In this document: positions 1-11,814 of the stretch, in pieces
Numbering within the stretch: position 1 is the stretch's first letter
Layout of the letters: each line of letters starts with the position of its first letter
Assembly (NCBI GenBank): GCA_030844895.1
Contig: CM061229.1
Location: forward strand, 126,571,546 to 126,635,545
Length of the DNA: 64,000 bases
Source: Ambrosia x helenae
Lineage: Eukaryota > Streptophyta > Magnoliopsida > Asterales > Asteraceae
Direction of reading: 5' to 3'
Program-made: the position numbers and the translations under genes
Notes under the pieces: model-generated
Seen by the model: only the letters and a program-made list of their open reading frames with translations
What the model was told of the DNA's origin: nothing
Databases searched by the model: none

Positions 1-826
1 GGTTTGGATTAGGTCCTCTATTTATCCTTTTAGTTTCTGAAAACTGATTTCCAGTTGACATAAAAGACACATTTGTACCCTTTTTTACAGAGTTAGAGCC
101 TCTATGAGACTCTTCTCTAGAAATTATAGAAAAAGCAGTCTTAACACTAGGTAGGGGTTCCCTGGTTAAAAGAGTGGTCCTAACAGGTTGATACACATCA
201 TCAAGCCCCATTAAGAACTGCATTAATTTGATAAGTGTACTCAAATCATTGTAGTCCTTTGAGGCTTTACATGTACAAGCAGGTAATTGTATCATAGAAT
301 CAAATTTTTTCCATAAAGTATTTAACCTATGATAGTATTCAGCTACACTACTTCCATTTTGAGAGATAGAATTAATTTGTTGATACATATTAAACACAAT
401 TGATCCATCAATTTTATTATATGTTTCATCTAATTCTTCCCATACATCTTTAGCCAATTTAGAAAACACTTGTCCTAGAAATAGTTCCTCACTAACAGAG
501 TTTAACAACCAAGACAGAACCACATAATTACATCTATCCCATTGACCTTGCAACACATCATCATTTTCAGGTCTAATACACATACCATCAACAAAACCAA
601 ATTTATTTTTAGCCTAAAGAGATAATTTCATTGAATTAGCCCATATAGTATAATTCTCAGTACCTTTTAATTTTATAGATGTAATGGTTAGGTTACTAGT
701 ATCACTGGGATGCAAATACAATGGGTCTCCAATATCTAACTTACTTATCAGAGACCCTCCACTGCCACTTGGATCTGAACAACCTGATCCAATTGGCAGA
801 GGCTGGGAACCAACATTAGTTCCCAT
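1..826 (-). pseudogene. Ty1/copia gag start, one in-frame stop, runs off window
   Basis: Read on the minus strand from the ATG at 826, this is the start of a copia-type gag polyprotein. A Ser/Gly-rich leader is followed by LKGTENYTIWANSMKLSL, the usual opening of the plant copia gag (UBN2) domain. The same frame continues past a TAG at 614-616 with recognisable gag sequence (GQWDRCNYVVLSWLLNSV, then VWEELDETYNKIDGSIVFNM) to base 1. The single TAG is the only break seen in about 275 codons, so the copy looks fairly young. Protease, integrase and reverse transcriptase would lie left of the window. The frame sits downstream of the LTR and primer-binding site described below, in the order expected for a 5' end. 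Confidence 0.85.
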
Positions 827-1555
827 AACAACAATACAAACAGTTCACAGAACAAGAGATCAAACAATACAGATAATACAGCAGACAAGAACCACACAAG
901 ACAGACCTCTAAGGCGAAGCTGTGGCAGTGATCAAGATCACGGGTTCATCACTCAGAGGTGCCCGCGCATGTCTTATCACAGGAGCCTGTTCCTAATAGA
1001 CCAAAGACAAAGACAAGACAAATAACAATACACCACAAATCAACCAATTATTGAGCCTATTCCGGTCCACCCTAACCCGGACAATGCTCCTAGACCAGAC
1101 GAAGACAAAACAATAACAGACAAAGAACGATCTCACCAGGAGGGGGACCCAAGTTAGGGTTCTCCAAACTCACAACCTGTACCTTCACTTAGGGTACAGT
1201 GTTGTGAGAGCAACTGTAGCTTTAGTTTCCAATCCAACTCCAGCTAATACACAACAGCAATCCAGAGAGCTTCTGAATCTCTATTTTCAATGATGCCACC
1301 AAATGATGACCTCAACACACAATCAATACAAAATCAGACAACAACAGTAGACAAGATCTACAAAGATCAGATCTACTAGTAAATGAACAGATCAAGACCT
1401 ATAAAACCAGATCTGACCAGAGGATGATCAAGACAACAGACGAAAGACTAGATCTGAACAACTTCTTTCAGATCTGAACCAAAGAGACACAGACAAAAGA
1501 CAAGAACTCAGTATCACAGCGGAAGACTCAAAGAACACCAGGATCAAGAGCCAGT

Positions 1556-1568
1556 GGCTCTGATACCA
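1556..1568 (-). other. Copia primer-binding site, initiator-Met tRNA type
   Basis: The minus strand reads TGGTATCAGAGCC, the complement of the 3' end of initiator methionine tRNA used by many plant LTR retrotransposons. It directly follows the TG...CA boundary of the LTR at 1569-2339, and the gag frame begins about 730 bases further on. Confidence 0.88.
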
Positions 1569-2339
1569 TGTAAAAAATCTAAATACAAATACCAGATCTC
1601 AATCTTAACAACAACCACAAGACAATGAACACAAGACCACCAGATATAGTGACAAAACAGGTGACCAAAACTTTTATTATTTAGCCAACCCTAAAAAAAC
1701 CCCAACCAATACCCAATAAGTTCTTCTAAACAGAAGAACTCTAAAAGATTACAATACTTGATCAACTGATGAAAATCAGTTGATCTGAAACAAAGAAAGA
1801 CAATACAAAAGAACTAAAAAGTCCTTACAATAACTATACAAAGACGAGACAAATACTGGTGATTAGATCTTCAACCTTTGGTTGAAGATTGAAACCCTAA
1901 TCGCCACAGACTGATACAAAATACACGAGAGAAAGACTGAAAGACTGAGAGAGAACAAAGAAGCTGCTAAACCTGCACACAATAACCAAGACATCTTTAT
2001 ATAGTGATTAGTCGAAGTATCGAGAGAAAGCACAATGAGATACAATCTCATTCGTTGGATCATTTAAGTCACACGGATCGTCAAATGGACGATCAAGATT
2101 AATTTCAACTAACACACTCAGCTAATAGCTGAGTGGGCTAACGTAATGGGCCAAAGTAATGGGCCTGCATCATATCAGAATACCATATCACCATTAAGTC
2201 AATGAAGCCCAAAGTCCATTATCCAATTCTGAGAAAACAAACATGAATCAATACTGATTAGCCCAACATATAGAAAACATAGAATAACTATAGCAACATG
2301 TATAACCATGAAATTATAAGTTGTTACACAATATTAACA
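1569..2339 (-). repeat. 5' LTR of the copia element
   Basis: On the minus strand the repeat begins TGTTAATATTGTGTAAC at 2339 and ends TTTTTTACA at 1569, next to the primer-binding site. This gives the TG...CA ends of an LTR of 771 bases. The 3' LTR lies outside the window, so LTR divergence and the target duplication cannot be checked here. The 730-base leader between the primer site and the gag ATG is non-coding and rich in AGATCT-type motifs. Confidence 0.8.
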
Positions 2340-2960
2340 CCTTATATGTTTTTAACAAACTTAATGTTTGTTCAGAATCTTATGTTTCTGCTCTGTTGAG
2401 CCTGTATTATTTTTACCAAAGAAAATCAAAGGGAAATAAGAAAATTAATAAGTCTGCTTAATGGATTTTAATGTGCAGTTAAAATAAACTTTGAGAAACC
2501 ATGGCTGCAAGGAGGTTGCAGGTCAAAACTTGCCTTCCACCGACCTTGCCACGCCATCGTCGTCAGTTATCAGCAAACATTTATAAGTCATCACAACCAA
2601 GACAAAAACCACAACCAATTGAAAGTTTGAAACAATATCCGCCACTGGCAACCGTCGTCCACAAAACCTAAAGGCTTCGAATCCTTTCGAGTATTTGCTT
2701 GGCGTGAGTTTCTTTTTGCAGGGGGCGGGTTCTAGACGAAAAGTGGAGGAGATTCTCACACGTCATTGGTCAAGGGCCGAGTCTCGGTGTTGAAGGTGAT
2801 AGTGTAAAAGGACATGTAAGGATGCTTTAGAGAGGCAAGTTGAAAAGGCATATAAACCCCAACCGAAATTTAGTGTATTTTGCTCACCTTTAATGTCGAA
2901 AGACTCCCGATAAGGCAATAATCAAAAGACATACGGATACAAAAGACATCAGCAAGTTTC
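2340..2960. other. Non-coding stretch, probably Helitron interior
   Basis: No supported gene. The 78-residue minus frame at 2523-2759 has no recognisable domain. The stretch lies between the copia LTR and the helicase relic and may be the left part of the same degraded Helitron. No Helitron 5' end was found. Confidence 0.35.
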
Positions 2961-2974
2961 AACGGAGAGGAAGG

Positions 2975-3142
2975 TTGGATTGTATTTAAGAGACTCTGTA
3001 TTCTCACATGATCAACTTTATGTCGCATTGTCAAAAGTTAAAAGCAGGGCAGGGTTGAAATTACTTATACTTGATGGTGATGGGAATGTCAAGACTAAAA
3101 CAAAAAAATGTGGTGTATAAGGAAATATTTAATGATATTTGA
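2975..3142 (+). pseudogene. PIF1-type helicase C-terminus, Helitron relic
   Basis: The plus strand encodes GLYLRDSVFSHDQLYVALSK followed by VKSRAGLKLLI. This is the conserved C-terminal box of PIF1-like helicases, whose plant genomic copies belong mostly to Helitron Rep/helicase proteins. A one-base change in an A-run near 3107 shifts the end, after which a tail ending in KEIFNDI appears in the next frame up to the TGA at 3140-3142. The upstream helicase domains are absent or unrecognisable. The Helitron 3' terminus lies 124 bases downstream in the same orientation, which supports the assignment. Confidence 0.75.
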
Positions 3143-3238
3143 ATAAAATGCGTATTGCTTGCTTTTAAATTTTAATAAAATATTTCTACTATCATTTTTT
3201 ATACGTTTTACCGCTCAAAATAATTGTAAGTTGTTGAA

Positions 3239-3266
3239 CCGCGTGTCAACGCGGGCAAAAGTCTAG
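3239..3266 (+). mobile_element. Helitron 3' terminus: hairpin plus CTAG
   Basis: A GC-rich hairpin (CCGCG at 3239-3243, CGCGG at 3250-3254) is followed by CTAG at 3263-3266 and then a T. This matches the Helitron rule of a subterminal hairpin about 10 bases before a CTRR end, inserted before T. The helicase relic just upstream has the matching strand. Confidence 0.75.
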
Positions 3267-3583
3267 TCATCTATTCATCAAAAACAATCCTATAACGTAT
3301 GCACGTACTCAAGTTTCAAACCACTCCACCTCAACAAGTGTTTACATGTCGTTGAAGTGTAACGAGACTAAATGCATCCCAACCAACAATTTCTACAAAA
3401 TGGTCCCGATACTAGTTTCAAACGGAAAAAGGTGATTTTCAAATTATGTGGCTTGTGTACAACGGAAAATAATGCCCTCGTATTCGGGGGTATGAGGATT
3501 AAGAGCCATTTGAATGTTTATTAACTAATCACATGATCTTTGCTACCCAACCTATGTAAGTAGATCATTCTCAACCCTTGACA

Positions 3584-3592
3584 CTATAAATA
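3584..3592 (+). promoter_or_regulatory. Likely TATA box of the SAUR gene
   Basis: CTATAAATA lies about 120 bases before the SAUR start codon at 3710, a reasonable distance for a short 5' leader. The intervening sequence is AT-rich and has no other good candidate. Confidence 0.55.
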
Positions 3593-3709
3593 CAAGAATT
3601 CCTTAATATACAATATTGCAACCTAACACGTCTATCGACTATCGTCTATCTATGTGAAGGTAGTTTACGTGTTTTCAACACTTTGGTAGATAAACAAAAC
3701 TCGAGAGCA

Positions 3710-4060
3710 ATGTTTTCCATTGCTACGCCTAAGAAAATAACGAAAATGGTGCAAAAATGGCGCATTGAGGGTTTGAAAAGTGGTTACGATAAGAGGAATG
3801 ATTCACGGACTTACAAAGGTCATTTTGTTGTTTATGCTATTGACAATATTCGTTTTGTGATGCCATTGCGTTATCTTAAAAACATTGTATTCTTGGAGCT
3901 TTTGAGGATCTCAGAAAGCAAGTTTGGGTTGCCGAGAAATGGGCCAATCACTCTACCTTGCGACTCGATACTCATGAACTATTTAGTGAATGTTTTTGAC
4001 CGAGGTTTCTCCAAGGACTTTGAGAAGGTGTTGCTTGCTTTTGTGATTGGTGATTACTGA
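3710..4060 (+). CDS. SAUR family auxin-responsive protein
   Basis: A single-exon frame of 116 residues. The N-terminus MFSIATPKKITKMVQKW corresponds to the amphipathic lysine-rich start of the SAUR61-68-like clade, which is why the ATG at 3710 is preferred over an in-frame TTG at 3683. The core SAUR domain is clear: KGHFVVYAIDNIRFVMPLRY, then FLELLRISESKFGLPRNGPI and TLPCDSILMNYLVNVF. Known SAURs inhibit PP2C.D phosphatases at the plasma membrane, activating H+-ATPases and cell expansion. That role is inferred here from family membership. Lack of introns and a length near 100-120 residues fit the family. SAURs usually occur in tandem clusters, but no second copy is seen here. Confidence 0.94.
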   Translation: MFSIATPKKITKMVQKWRIEGLKSGYDKRNDSRTYKGHFVVYAIDNIRFVMPLRYLKNIVFLELLRISESKFGLPRNGPITLPCDSILMNYLVNVFDRGFSKDFEKVLLAFVIGDY

Positions 4061-4426
4061 TTAGTGTTCATGTGTTCATTAGATCTAAAAGGTTGTTTCC
4101 TCAATCAGGTTATTTAACACATTTGACTTGTCTATGTATTATTTTTTTTATTTTCTTGATACAAAGTGTAATTATTATTCAGGGAAACATCAAATAATAG
4201 AAGCAATATGAAATTCTTTTCAACTAACCATGTAATGTGTTTATGCGACATAATAAAAAGTGAAAATGACCTTTATATATGCAACCCAATATATCAAATA
4301 GCCATAATTAAAATACTACATGCACATCATTATCACTTTAAGAAAACATTTTGACAAAAAAAAAAATAGTTATAACTTGTTGGAATGTTTACAAAAGTCA
4401 CACAATTTAAGGAATTGATATACACA

Positions 4427-4612
4427 CAGTGGCAAAGCTTGGTTTTTGGAATCGGCGGAGGCCGGACTCAATTTTTTTCGATCGGTAGTGGAAAATCGGC
4501 GGGAGCGGGACTCAACCCGGACTCAATTTACCTACGAAATCATAAATTTCTATTACTGCGCCAAAAAACAGGGGGCCAGGCCACCCCTGGCCCCAAGTAT
4601 CCTTCGCCTCTG
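4427..4612. mobile_element. hAT-type MITE (186 bp) with 8-bp target duplication
   Basis: Ends CAGTGGCAAAGCTT and CTTCGCCTCTG form imperfect terminal inverted repeats. The flanks TATACACA (4419-4426) and TATACAGA (4613-4620) match in 7 of 8 bases, the duplication length made by hAT transposases. A second element of nearly the same length and ends lies at 29282-29470. Two overlapping reading frames across this element are artefacts. Confidence 0.75.
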
Positions 4613-4696
4613 TATACAGAAAAACATGTTACCAAAATTACACGATTTATCTCCAAGCAAACTTTGTTTGCGTTATTAGAATTTTCCATACAATAA

Positions 4697-5292
4697 ATTT
4701 CCACATGTTTGTTGTAACTGGGCTCATTTTACAGCCCAGCAACATTGAATACATAATTAAATTGTCTGGCCCATTAACTAATAAGATAAATAAGTCAAAT
4801 AAGGCCCAACAATAAATGGATTGGATTTCAACAAACTAACAAAGTTTGTAAATGTATCCCATTAAATTGTAGTATTGTAGCATCTCTAACACTTGTAAGA
4901 ATATAGTTAGAATTCAAGATTTAGACATCAAGGAACGCGTTAACAAATGGTAATAGTAGAAAAACTTCCACAAGATCATGTAAAACGCAGCTTGCACGAG
5001 ACCGATGAGTGTTAAAAAGGTTATACTTCATTTTCTTGTAGATTTTATGGGTAATGGGTGACACTTATTGGCCCTTAATCAGCTATATCCTTGGGTTCAA
5101 ATTTTACAAGATATCGGAGAAATAACTACAAAAACCGCCGTTCAAAGAACACTGTAAAGGGGTTAAATTCAAATTTCTTAAGAAAATAAGGCACCAATTC
5201 ATATGACTTGACAATTCAATTATGTACCGGTGTTAGAAGACAAAATGATACAGATATTTCCTTGAGTTAATCAAGATAAATGCACGAATCGG
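4697..5292. other. Intergenic, no gene seen
   Basis: AT-rich stretch between the hAT-type MITE and the stop codon of the LEA gene. It would contain that gene's 3' untranslated region on the minus strand. No domain-bearing frame or repeat end was recognised. Confidence 0.4.
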
Positions 5293-8200
5293 TCAAGTTA
5301 ACATGCTTGCCAACTTGGTTACCTCGTAAAGTGACTTGACACAAAACATTTTTGTAGAATTTGGTTTCACCAACCTCCCTAAAATGTATGCTCTCGACCT
5401 CATCACAAATGTCAAATTAACTGGAACTATTACGTTCTTCGGGTGGCCTATGGCGGCATTGAAGGGCGACACTCCACCATATAGTGGCGTTTGATACCCT
5501 AACACTTGGGCTACAATCACTCTTTGGCTCTTTCTTGATTGGTAAAACTTCTTCACCTGTTTTAATCAATCATCAGTGATCAGACAAAGAAACACATAAT
5601 ATAAGTCCAAAGTTAAAACCTTAAACATGGACTAATTTTGACTTTTTAGTAGTTCAAAAGTATTATAGTGTATATGTGGGACAAGATATCACAGCTTTAA
5701 CATTTGATACATCATTTGAAAATTACCAAATTGTCCTTCCAAGAAACTCATGTGACAAGGTAAAGGCAAAGGGTTCTTCACATTTCCCTTTCAGGGTGGG
5801 CCCATTATATACAGTGTAATTACTAAAATGTCTTTCAGGTCACTAGCCTAGTTCTTTCCACAGGGCTAAAACTTTTAAACACGGAGCAATGTACATATCA
5901 CAATTATACAATAGTCAATAGGAGTGTAGGACCATTAGTCTAGGATATCAGATTCCTTCCATACCCAATAGAACATTACTTAATATTCTAAACACTATGC
6001 TAGCCTTTTAGATATGCATGGGGGCTAAAACTTAAGGGTATGGTTTATTCCTTCAAAATATGAATTTTTAAAGGCAACTTTCATTAAAACAAAAGCCTGG
6101 CTTTTTTTAAAAACATGTTTGTTAATGTAGCTTTAAGAGTGGAAGGTATGGAGCTTTTTCTCTGGCTCTCCCAAGCCTCCGGTCTTGGTAGGTTAGGACG
6201 GTGTTCCTAGTTTCATCGGGCTAGAAACACTGTCCTAGTCTATCTCAATAGTAGTCTCTCAACATGGATTATCCTTTTCGCAACCCGTGTAGTACCTAGA
6301 AATGCTTCTTTAGCATTTGTTATTAAATATAACAAACTCCTTTTCCGTTATCATTATATGCAACTAACATGCCATAAACCGAAAAATTAATAAAAACATA
6401 AAATTTGGTTATATTTTGGTCCAATAAGTCCCATAATTAGTGGTACTAGACACACATCCCAAAGCACATATTCTTACTAAATCCAACAATATTGACCACA
6501 GGGTACCCATTACAATAGATCGATGTAATTGATATGAACGCTTTTCTTGTCCTTTTTTTGTGCTTTTTATGAAACACTAATATTAAATAATTGCAAACAC
6601 AACTTTGTTTTTTTATATTTGTTTTCTATCCAAATTCAATAAAGCTTATAGTTAGGACCACAGTCGAAAAGGTAACGTTTACATGTGTTTAAGCAATCAA
6701 GATTCTAGTTCAGGGTAAAAGGTTAAGTTCCATATGGAGTCAATGCTGAAAGGGAAAGTGCATGCAGTTAAGACTTTGTAATCAAGAACCCATGTTACTA
6801 TGTTAGAGCAAAAGCTTAAGGTTACACATAAAACAAATGTATAACTAAAGGCCCAAGTTTTAGTTGTAGGGGTAAAGAACAAATATATAAACACAAGATA
6901 ACAGGGGTATAATATCATAATTTTTTTATGTGATAATATGTATAAATTAATATTTATAATAAATTTATCCAATACTTGGGTATGCGATGTGCACTTCACT
7001 TGTTTAGTAGATAAATCGTGGGTGCACGTAAACTTATCCGTTTATTGTATTATTTTTTATTATTGTTATTTTGTATTAAATTGCAAGTATATTATATTAA
7101 TTAATACACAACACAAACCTACCAAATTTGTCAAAAATATATATTTTTCTTTAAAGAAAAAACTTTATGTGTTCAGTAATTTTATAAGAGATCAACCTAA
7201 TATTAAGATACTAAGAGCATTCACATTCGATTTTCAAAAAGCCAATATGTCAATAAGCTATTTTTGTAACCTAAAAGCACTTTCTGTTTTGACTTTTGGC
7301 TTTTGGCTTTTGGCTTTTAAGGGTGGAAAAACTGTTTTTGAGAAGTTAAAATCCTGGCTTTTGGCTTTTAGAAAAAAATTACAAATCTACCACTCATACA
7401 ACCGATATTTACAATAAGTTAAGCGAAACACTTAATAAAAAGACAATCTATTGACTTTTTGACGTTTCTCATACCAAAAGTCAATCCAAACACTTTTTTT
7501 AAAACCTATTTTCAAAAAGTCATAAGGCAATAAGCACTTTTGCATTTCCAAACTCAATCCCAAACACCCTCTAAGATATTATAAGTGTTACTTACACCAC
7601 TATAGTCACAAGTCACACGATAATCAAATCACTCGTTTAGACATGAAACTCGTTTTTAAATTATGTATTTACCTTTATTCGTGTATCAGACTTTTCCCAT
7701 CAACAACAACTTAAACCGACTTAACATGGACTATCGCCTAAAGTTGATTAAAAGCATACACTCGAGTAAAACTAGATACGCATCCAAAACTTTGCTAAGC
7801 TAATAATTATATTAGTGAAATAAATAAAAGGGTTACTTATGTGATTTTCTCTATTATATAAAATAACAAGAATTTAATAAACTTACATGGCCAGTAGCAA
7901 GCTTAAGTTGAAAATAATGTATTTGAATAGGAGTAACGGTGACATGAACACCAAAAAATGTGGCCGGATTCCGGTAAAATATTTTGACTGTTGTATTGAG
8001 AGTCAACATATCCGTTGGTACTCCTGTTGCATCCATCCCCGATTGTACATTAAAGTTGTCAAACATCATGCTCTGCTCAAAAGACAAAAGCACTTTCACC
8101 ATTAATATATATGTTATTAAATTCAAAATTCTGATTAAAGCTGCAACTCTTGACAGAAAGTAAATGATCACAAGTCACACAACTGAGCCGACTCATTTAT

Positions 8201-9448
8201 CATCCGAGTTAGCTTCTTTCATAACTGAGTCAACTCATTACTATTTTAACTTGATGTGGCAAAACATGTCATATTGACTATGTCTTATTAAACATTTCCG
8301 ACACAACACCATTAATACAAGTATTAAACATGAAACGAGACTCTTATACCTATTTTACGTACCAAGAAATATAAATAATGGATAATAGCAACTTAATTTT
8401 AGTTATTTAAAAAAACAAAATTACATAGTATTATTTTTATTAAACAAATTTAGTTATTTCATATTTAGGATTACTATATTACTCTTGAATACCAGAAAAA
8501 CTATATATGTTGTATTTATTAACTTAACCTTAACACATAGATAAAGGGTATGTTTGGCAAAACTAGCTGGTGGCCGGTAGTGCAAATATATAAAATGACC
8601 AAAATGAACATAATTAAAAACTTTTAAAGAAAGTTTTTATTTTATTTTTAAAATAAAATGAGTGTTTGTGTCATTTACTAATTAAAAGTTTGTAGCTAGT
8701 AGAGTTTTTTCTTAAACGCTAGTATTAGTAGCTTTTTTACTATAGAACTTTTTCTCTAACCTAAAAGTTTCTAGCTCCTTCACCTAAACAAGACTTTTTA
8801 TTGAGTATGAGTTTTTTGAAAAAAAAAAACTTAAAGCTCCTAAAAACTCTTAAAAGCTCGCTCACAAACATACCAAAAAATAATAGAAGCAAGAAAGTAG
8901 TAAGATAACCTAGTGATTTTGTTTTTAAAACATAACTAGTTCAAGAAAACTAATTAAGATAAGAAGACACTCACCTTAACAACAACCTTGGGTTTGTACG
9001 GAACACTAGCAGCCCACAAAATCAAAGAAAAAGCAGTAAACAAGAGGCTAAACGACACCACAAAGCACATAACATAAAACCTAAAGGGAACACGACCATC
9101 AGCATCATCATCATCTTCATCCTCCTCTTCCATATCAGTACCATACTCAAGCCGCTTCCATGGAGAGAGAGGGCGTCCAGGGTGAGCATGATGGTTGGCA
9201 CGAACAACAGCGTTTTTAATGGAAGCAGAAAAGGTGCGGGAAGTGGAGGACTCGCGTGAATGGTGAATGGGTGAGGAGTGATAGTGGGTTGGGTGGGCTG
9301 GAGAGGCGAATGGGCTGGAACCGAATGACATTTTGTCGTTGGCATCGTGGTTGGATGGGCTCTGGACGTAGTAGAGTGGACGGCGTGGTGAACGTGGTGG
9401 TGTTAAGGCTTCCACGCTGGTTAAGTCGGAGTCGGATTTTACATGCAT
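5293..9448 (-). CDS. LEA-2/NHL-type hydroxyproline-rich membrane protein, 3 exons
   Basis: Minus-strand gene: exon 1 9448-8975, exon 2 8072-7887, exon 3 5556-5293. All junctions are GT-AG and phase 0, giving 307 residues. The N-terminus has MHVKSDSDLTSVEALTPPRS then SPRRPLYYVQSPS, a signature of the plant family of At1g45688/At5g42860. A Ser/His-rich and acidic linker follows, then one hydrophobic segment at about residues 124-148, and a lumenal or apoplastic LEA14-like domain with YRNPATFFGVHV and KKFYQSRKSQR. Family members are single-pass membrane proteins of uncertain function. The last 20 residues are more diverged than the rest. Intron 1 (902 bp) holds a MITE, and intron 2 is long (2,330 bp). 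Confidence 0.9.
7200..7572. repeat. Probable degraded MITE in LEA intron 2
   Basis: Two internally related arms around TTTTCAAAAAG, a run of CTTTTGG repeats near 7288-7316, and a right end CAATCCCAAACACCCTC typical of plant MITE termini (compare the element at 18858). No matching left terminus was found, so it is either truncated or misread. Confidence 0.4.
8547..8874. mobile_element. MITE in LEA intron 1
   Basis: Left end GGTATGTTTGGCAAAACTAG and right end CTCACAAACATACC form a terminal inverted repeat with GGTATGTTTG perfectly matched. The interior is AT-rich and non-coding. A convincing target duplication was not found, so the superfamily is unassigned. Confidence 0.6.
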
Positions 9449-9546
9449 TGTGAGGGTAGGTTGGTTTGTGTGTGTGAAAGGGATGGGATATTATTAAGTG
9501 GGTTGGTTTGAATGGTACGAGACGCGGGTTTTCCTCTTGTATATAG

Positions 9547-9554
9547 GTTTATAG
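9547..9554 (-). promoter_or_regulatory. Likely TATA box of the LEA gene
   Basis: The minus strand reads CTATAAAC about 100 bases before the ATG at 9448, next to a second TATATA-like stretch at 9539-9545. Confidence 0.45.
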
Positions 9555-9732
9555 ATGGTCGTGCCTATAACGTTTATTGGGGAGAAAATGGGGTGTGTGT
9601 ATTTTGTATTCTTTATTTAAGTTTTTCATAAAAAGTAACAAAGATATATTGATATAATAAGGTTATTTTATTTATTAAGTACTTTAAGGTTGAGATAATT
9701 AGAAATTTTTCATTAAGCCAAAGACAAACCAA

Positions 9733-9960
9733 TTACAAGTGATACGTAGGTAAACGGGCCACAAGTTGCGCCGCTACCCCTTTTTGTATTGCAAAACCTA
9801 CTCTATTGAAAATAAAACATTGGCCCTTAGCAGCTGGGGAATTACTTTGCATAACTTTCTTCACGCGATCAAGGAGTTTGATTGCTTGCGGGGCCAGCGC
9901 TCCAAAAGTATCAAAAGCGAAGGGCACAAACACATGTTTAAGGTTTAAAATATGAAATAT
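9733..9960 (-). pseudogene. Transposon-associated protein tail, FVPFAFDTFG type
   Basis: The minus strand encodes FVPFAFDTFGALAPQAIKLL followed by GFAIQKGVAAQLVARLP, a block I recognise from the C-terminal end of repetitive plant proteins linked to retroelement-like genes. The parent family name is uncertain. The fragment has no proper start and no upstream domains. A second, more decayed copy is at 31880-31960. It is probably a relic of a dispersed repeat rather than a gene. Confidence 0.5.
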
Positions 9961-9989
9961 AAAACATTCATTTCTAACATACCAAGAAA

Positions 9990-10640
9990 CGTGTAGCACT
10001 TGAAAAAATTACTATGTAATAAATTTGATTACAAAATAAATTTATCGTTCAAAAAAATGATTAAAAAGTACGGTAGGTTAGTGTTGGATATAGACGTGGG
10101 GTTAGTAGTTTAGTACCCAATTTTTTTTGGTTGATGGATATTCTTTTAGTTATGGCTTGTGAAAAGAAATCTTGTATTATAAATTATAAAATTTCTTTCT
10201 ATAATTAGAGGGAATCAATCCGAATGCACCTTAACTGGGGCGGTCCTCGATCCTAGAATTTCTATATAGGTTTCGGGCCAGTTATGGTCAAACTTGAAAG
10301 TTGATAACAAAAACGAAAGTTAGACTATTCGGGGTGGAGATAGGAGAGCTCACGTCCCACACCTTCTCTCCTCCGTCTCCGTTTCGCACACTGCCTCTCA
10401 TCCCGTTCTCTTCCCTCGCGTCTCCAAACGGACATAGGAGACGACCCAATCAGAAAGAAGCAAAATCAATTTTCGAACGTTTGAAAATTTAATATTATTA
10501 CCATTTGAAATTAACGGTTGACTTTTTTTTAAGGGGGGGTTTAAATATAAAACCACACCACTCACCTCATTTTTTCTACCAAATTCACTCTCCTCATCCC
10601 TTTTCTCTCTCTGATATTTTTTATATAATCTCCGATTTTT
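9990..10640. other. Intergenic, no gene seen
   Basis: AT-rich sequence, then a C/T-rich tract at 10350-10440 and 10560-10620 just before the transposon-type gene relic. The latter could be its 5' leader. The 63-residue frame at 10301 has no recognisable domain. Confidence 0.35.
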
Positions 10641-10652
10641 ATAAAAAATAAC

Positions 10653-11173
10653 ATGGATTCATTCAACTACTTCAACCAAAACAACTCAAATAACCCGAAT
10701 CCAACGATGTGTTACACCCCGGTTCAAGATCCACCAATCCCACAACAAATACCACCCAATTTAGTTGCCATCCAACATTACCAACAACAAGCGAACTCTT
10801 TCTCCCAGTTTAAACCATTGCAAATGCAACAACTTATGCAAATGCGAAACGCGTTTCCAACTCAACAAACACCTTTTCAAACAACCAAACAATTTGCTCC
10901 ACAACCACCTCCCGTAACATCACATAGACGTGGGTAGTGCCGATGAAGAGATTACTCCGGACACTCAACCTTCGCCACCCAAAGCTAAAGGTAAAGGTAA
11001 AGCTAAAGCTAAAGGAAAAGGTACGTGACGTGGTAAACCGAAAGATGGAGTAGCCAAGCCATGGTCCGATGTTGAAGAGGAGGCGTTGGCTAAGGTGTGG
11101 GTTGCTACTGTCAAAACGCGCCGAAGTTGGTAATAATTTTTTTTCGTCTACATACCAATCGCATTATATATGT

Positions 11174-11218
<45 letters not shown>

Positions 11219-11630
11219 ATTGTTTAAATTTTTATACCACCCATTGAGAAGGAGGAACGCCCTATAGGTTTATAAATTTACAGTTTTTTTTACACAATTG
11301 TTACGATTTTTTTTCTAACAAGTAAATATTTATGAGTACTAATATAGGTCGGGATAAAGCTCGAAAGGAAGCGGCGGCGGTAAAGAAAATGGCATCGGGT
11401 AGCACGTGCGGGGCGGTTCAAGGCTTGACATTTTATCGGCACAAATGGAAGCTTTCAACCAAGAAAATGCAGAAAAAATAAAGATCAAGAAGGAAAAGCT
11501 TAGGTTGATAGAGGAAGCGAAAGCGGTGGAAGAGTTCAAAATTATGTCGACCGACCTTTCTACTTTTCCTGAAGAACAACGTCAAGTGTTGAAAAAAATT
11601 CAAGAAAGAATTCATCAAAAGTGGATGTAG
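10653..11630 (+). pseudogene. Broken Myb/SANT plus NAM-associated C-terminal domain gene
   Basis: Three linked plus-strand pieces. 10653-10937 encodes an Asn/Gln/Pro-rich N-terminus. After a frame change near 10930, a Lys-rich stretch and WSDVEEEALAKVWVATV follow, the start of the Myb/SANT-like domain, interrupted by a TGA. After a gap with a microsatellite, 11345-11630 encodes the coiled-coil end, with a frame change near 11410 and then FKIMSTDLSTFPEEQRQ. This layout fits the plant family often named glutathione S-transferase T3-like, linked to PIF/Harbinger ORF1-like proteins. Much of the middle is deleted. It is not a functional gene in this state. Confidence 0.6.
11172..11218. repeat. (CA)n-(TA)n microsatellite
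   Basis: A compound dinucleotide run of about 47 bases lies in the gap of the Myb/SANT relic, where an intron or the deleted domain would be. Confidence 0.9.
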
Positions 11631-11814
11631 TTTTTTAAATTTTTAGGAAATCTTATCTTTTTTTCGGATTGTTTGGATGGATTGTAATTTTTTTTTATTA
11701 ATTTTAGTATTTATTTTAACATTATATTATTTATTTGTTACTTTTATAACTAATTAAAATTAATATTAAAAAAATAAATTAAATAATAAACGCAAGAGAC
11801 ATGGTAACTTTGGT

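Noticed and set aside
4385..4696. Two overlapping plus-strand reading frames of 77-103 residues
   Set aside because: They lie across the hAT MITE at 4427-4612, have no domain and no codon structure of a gene.
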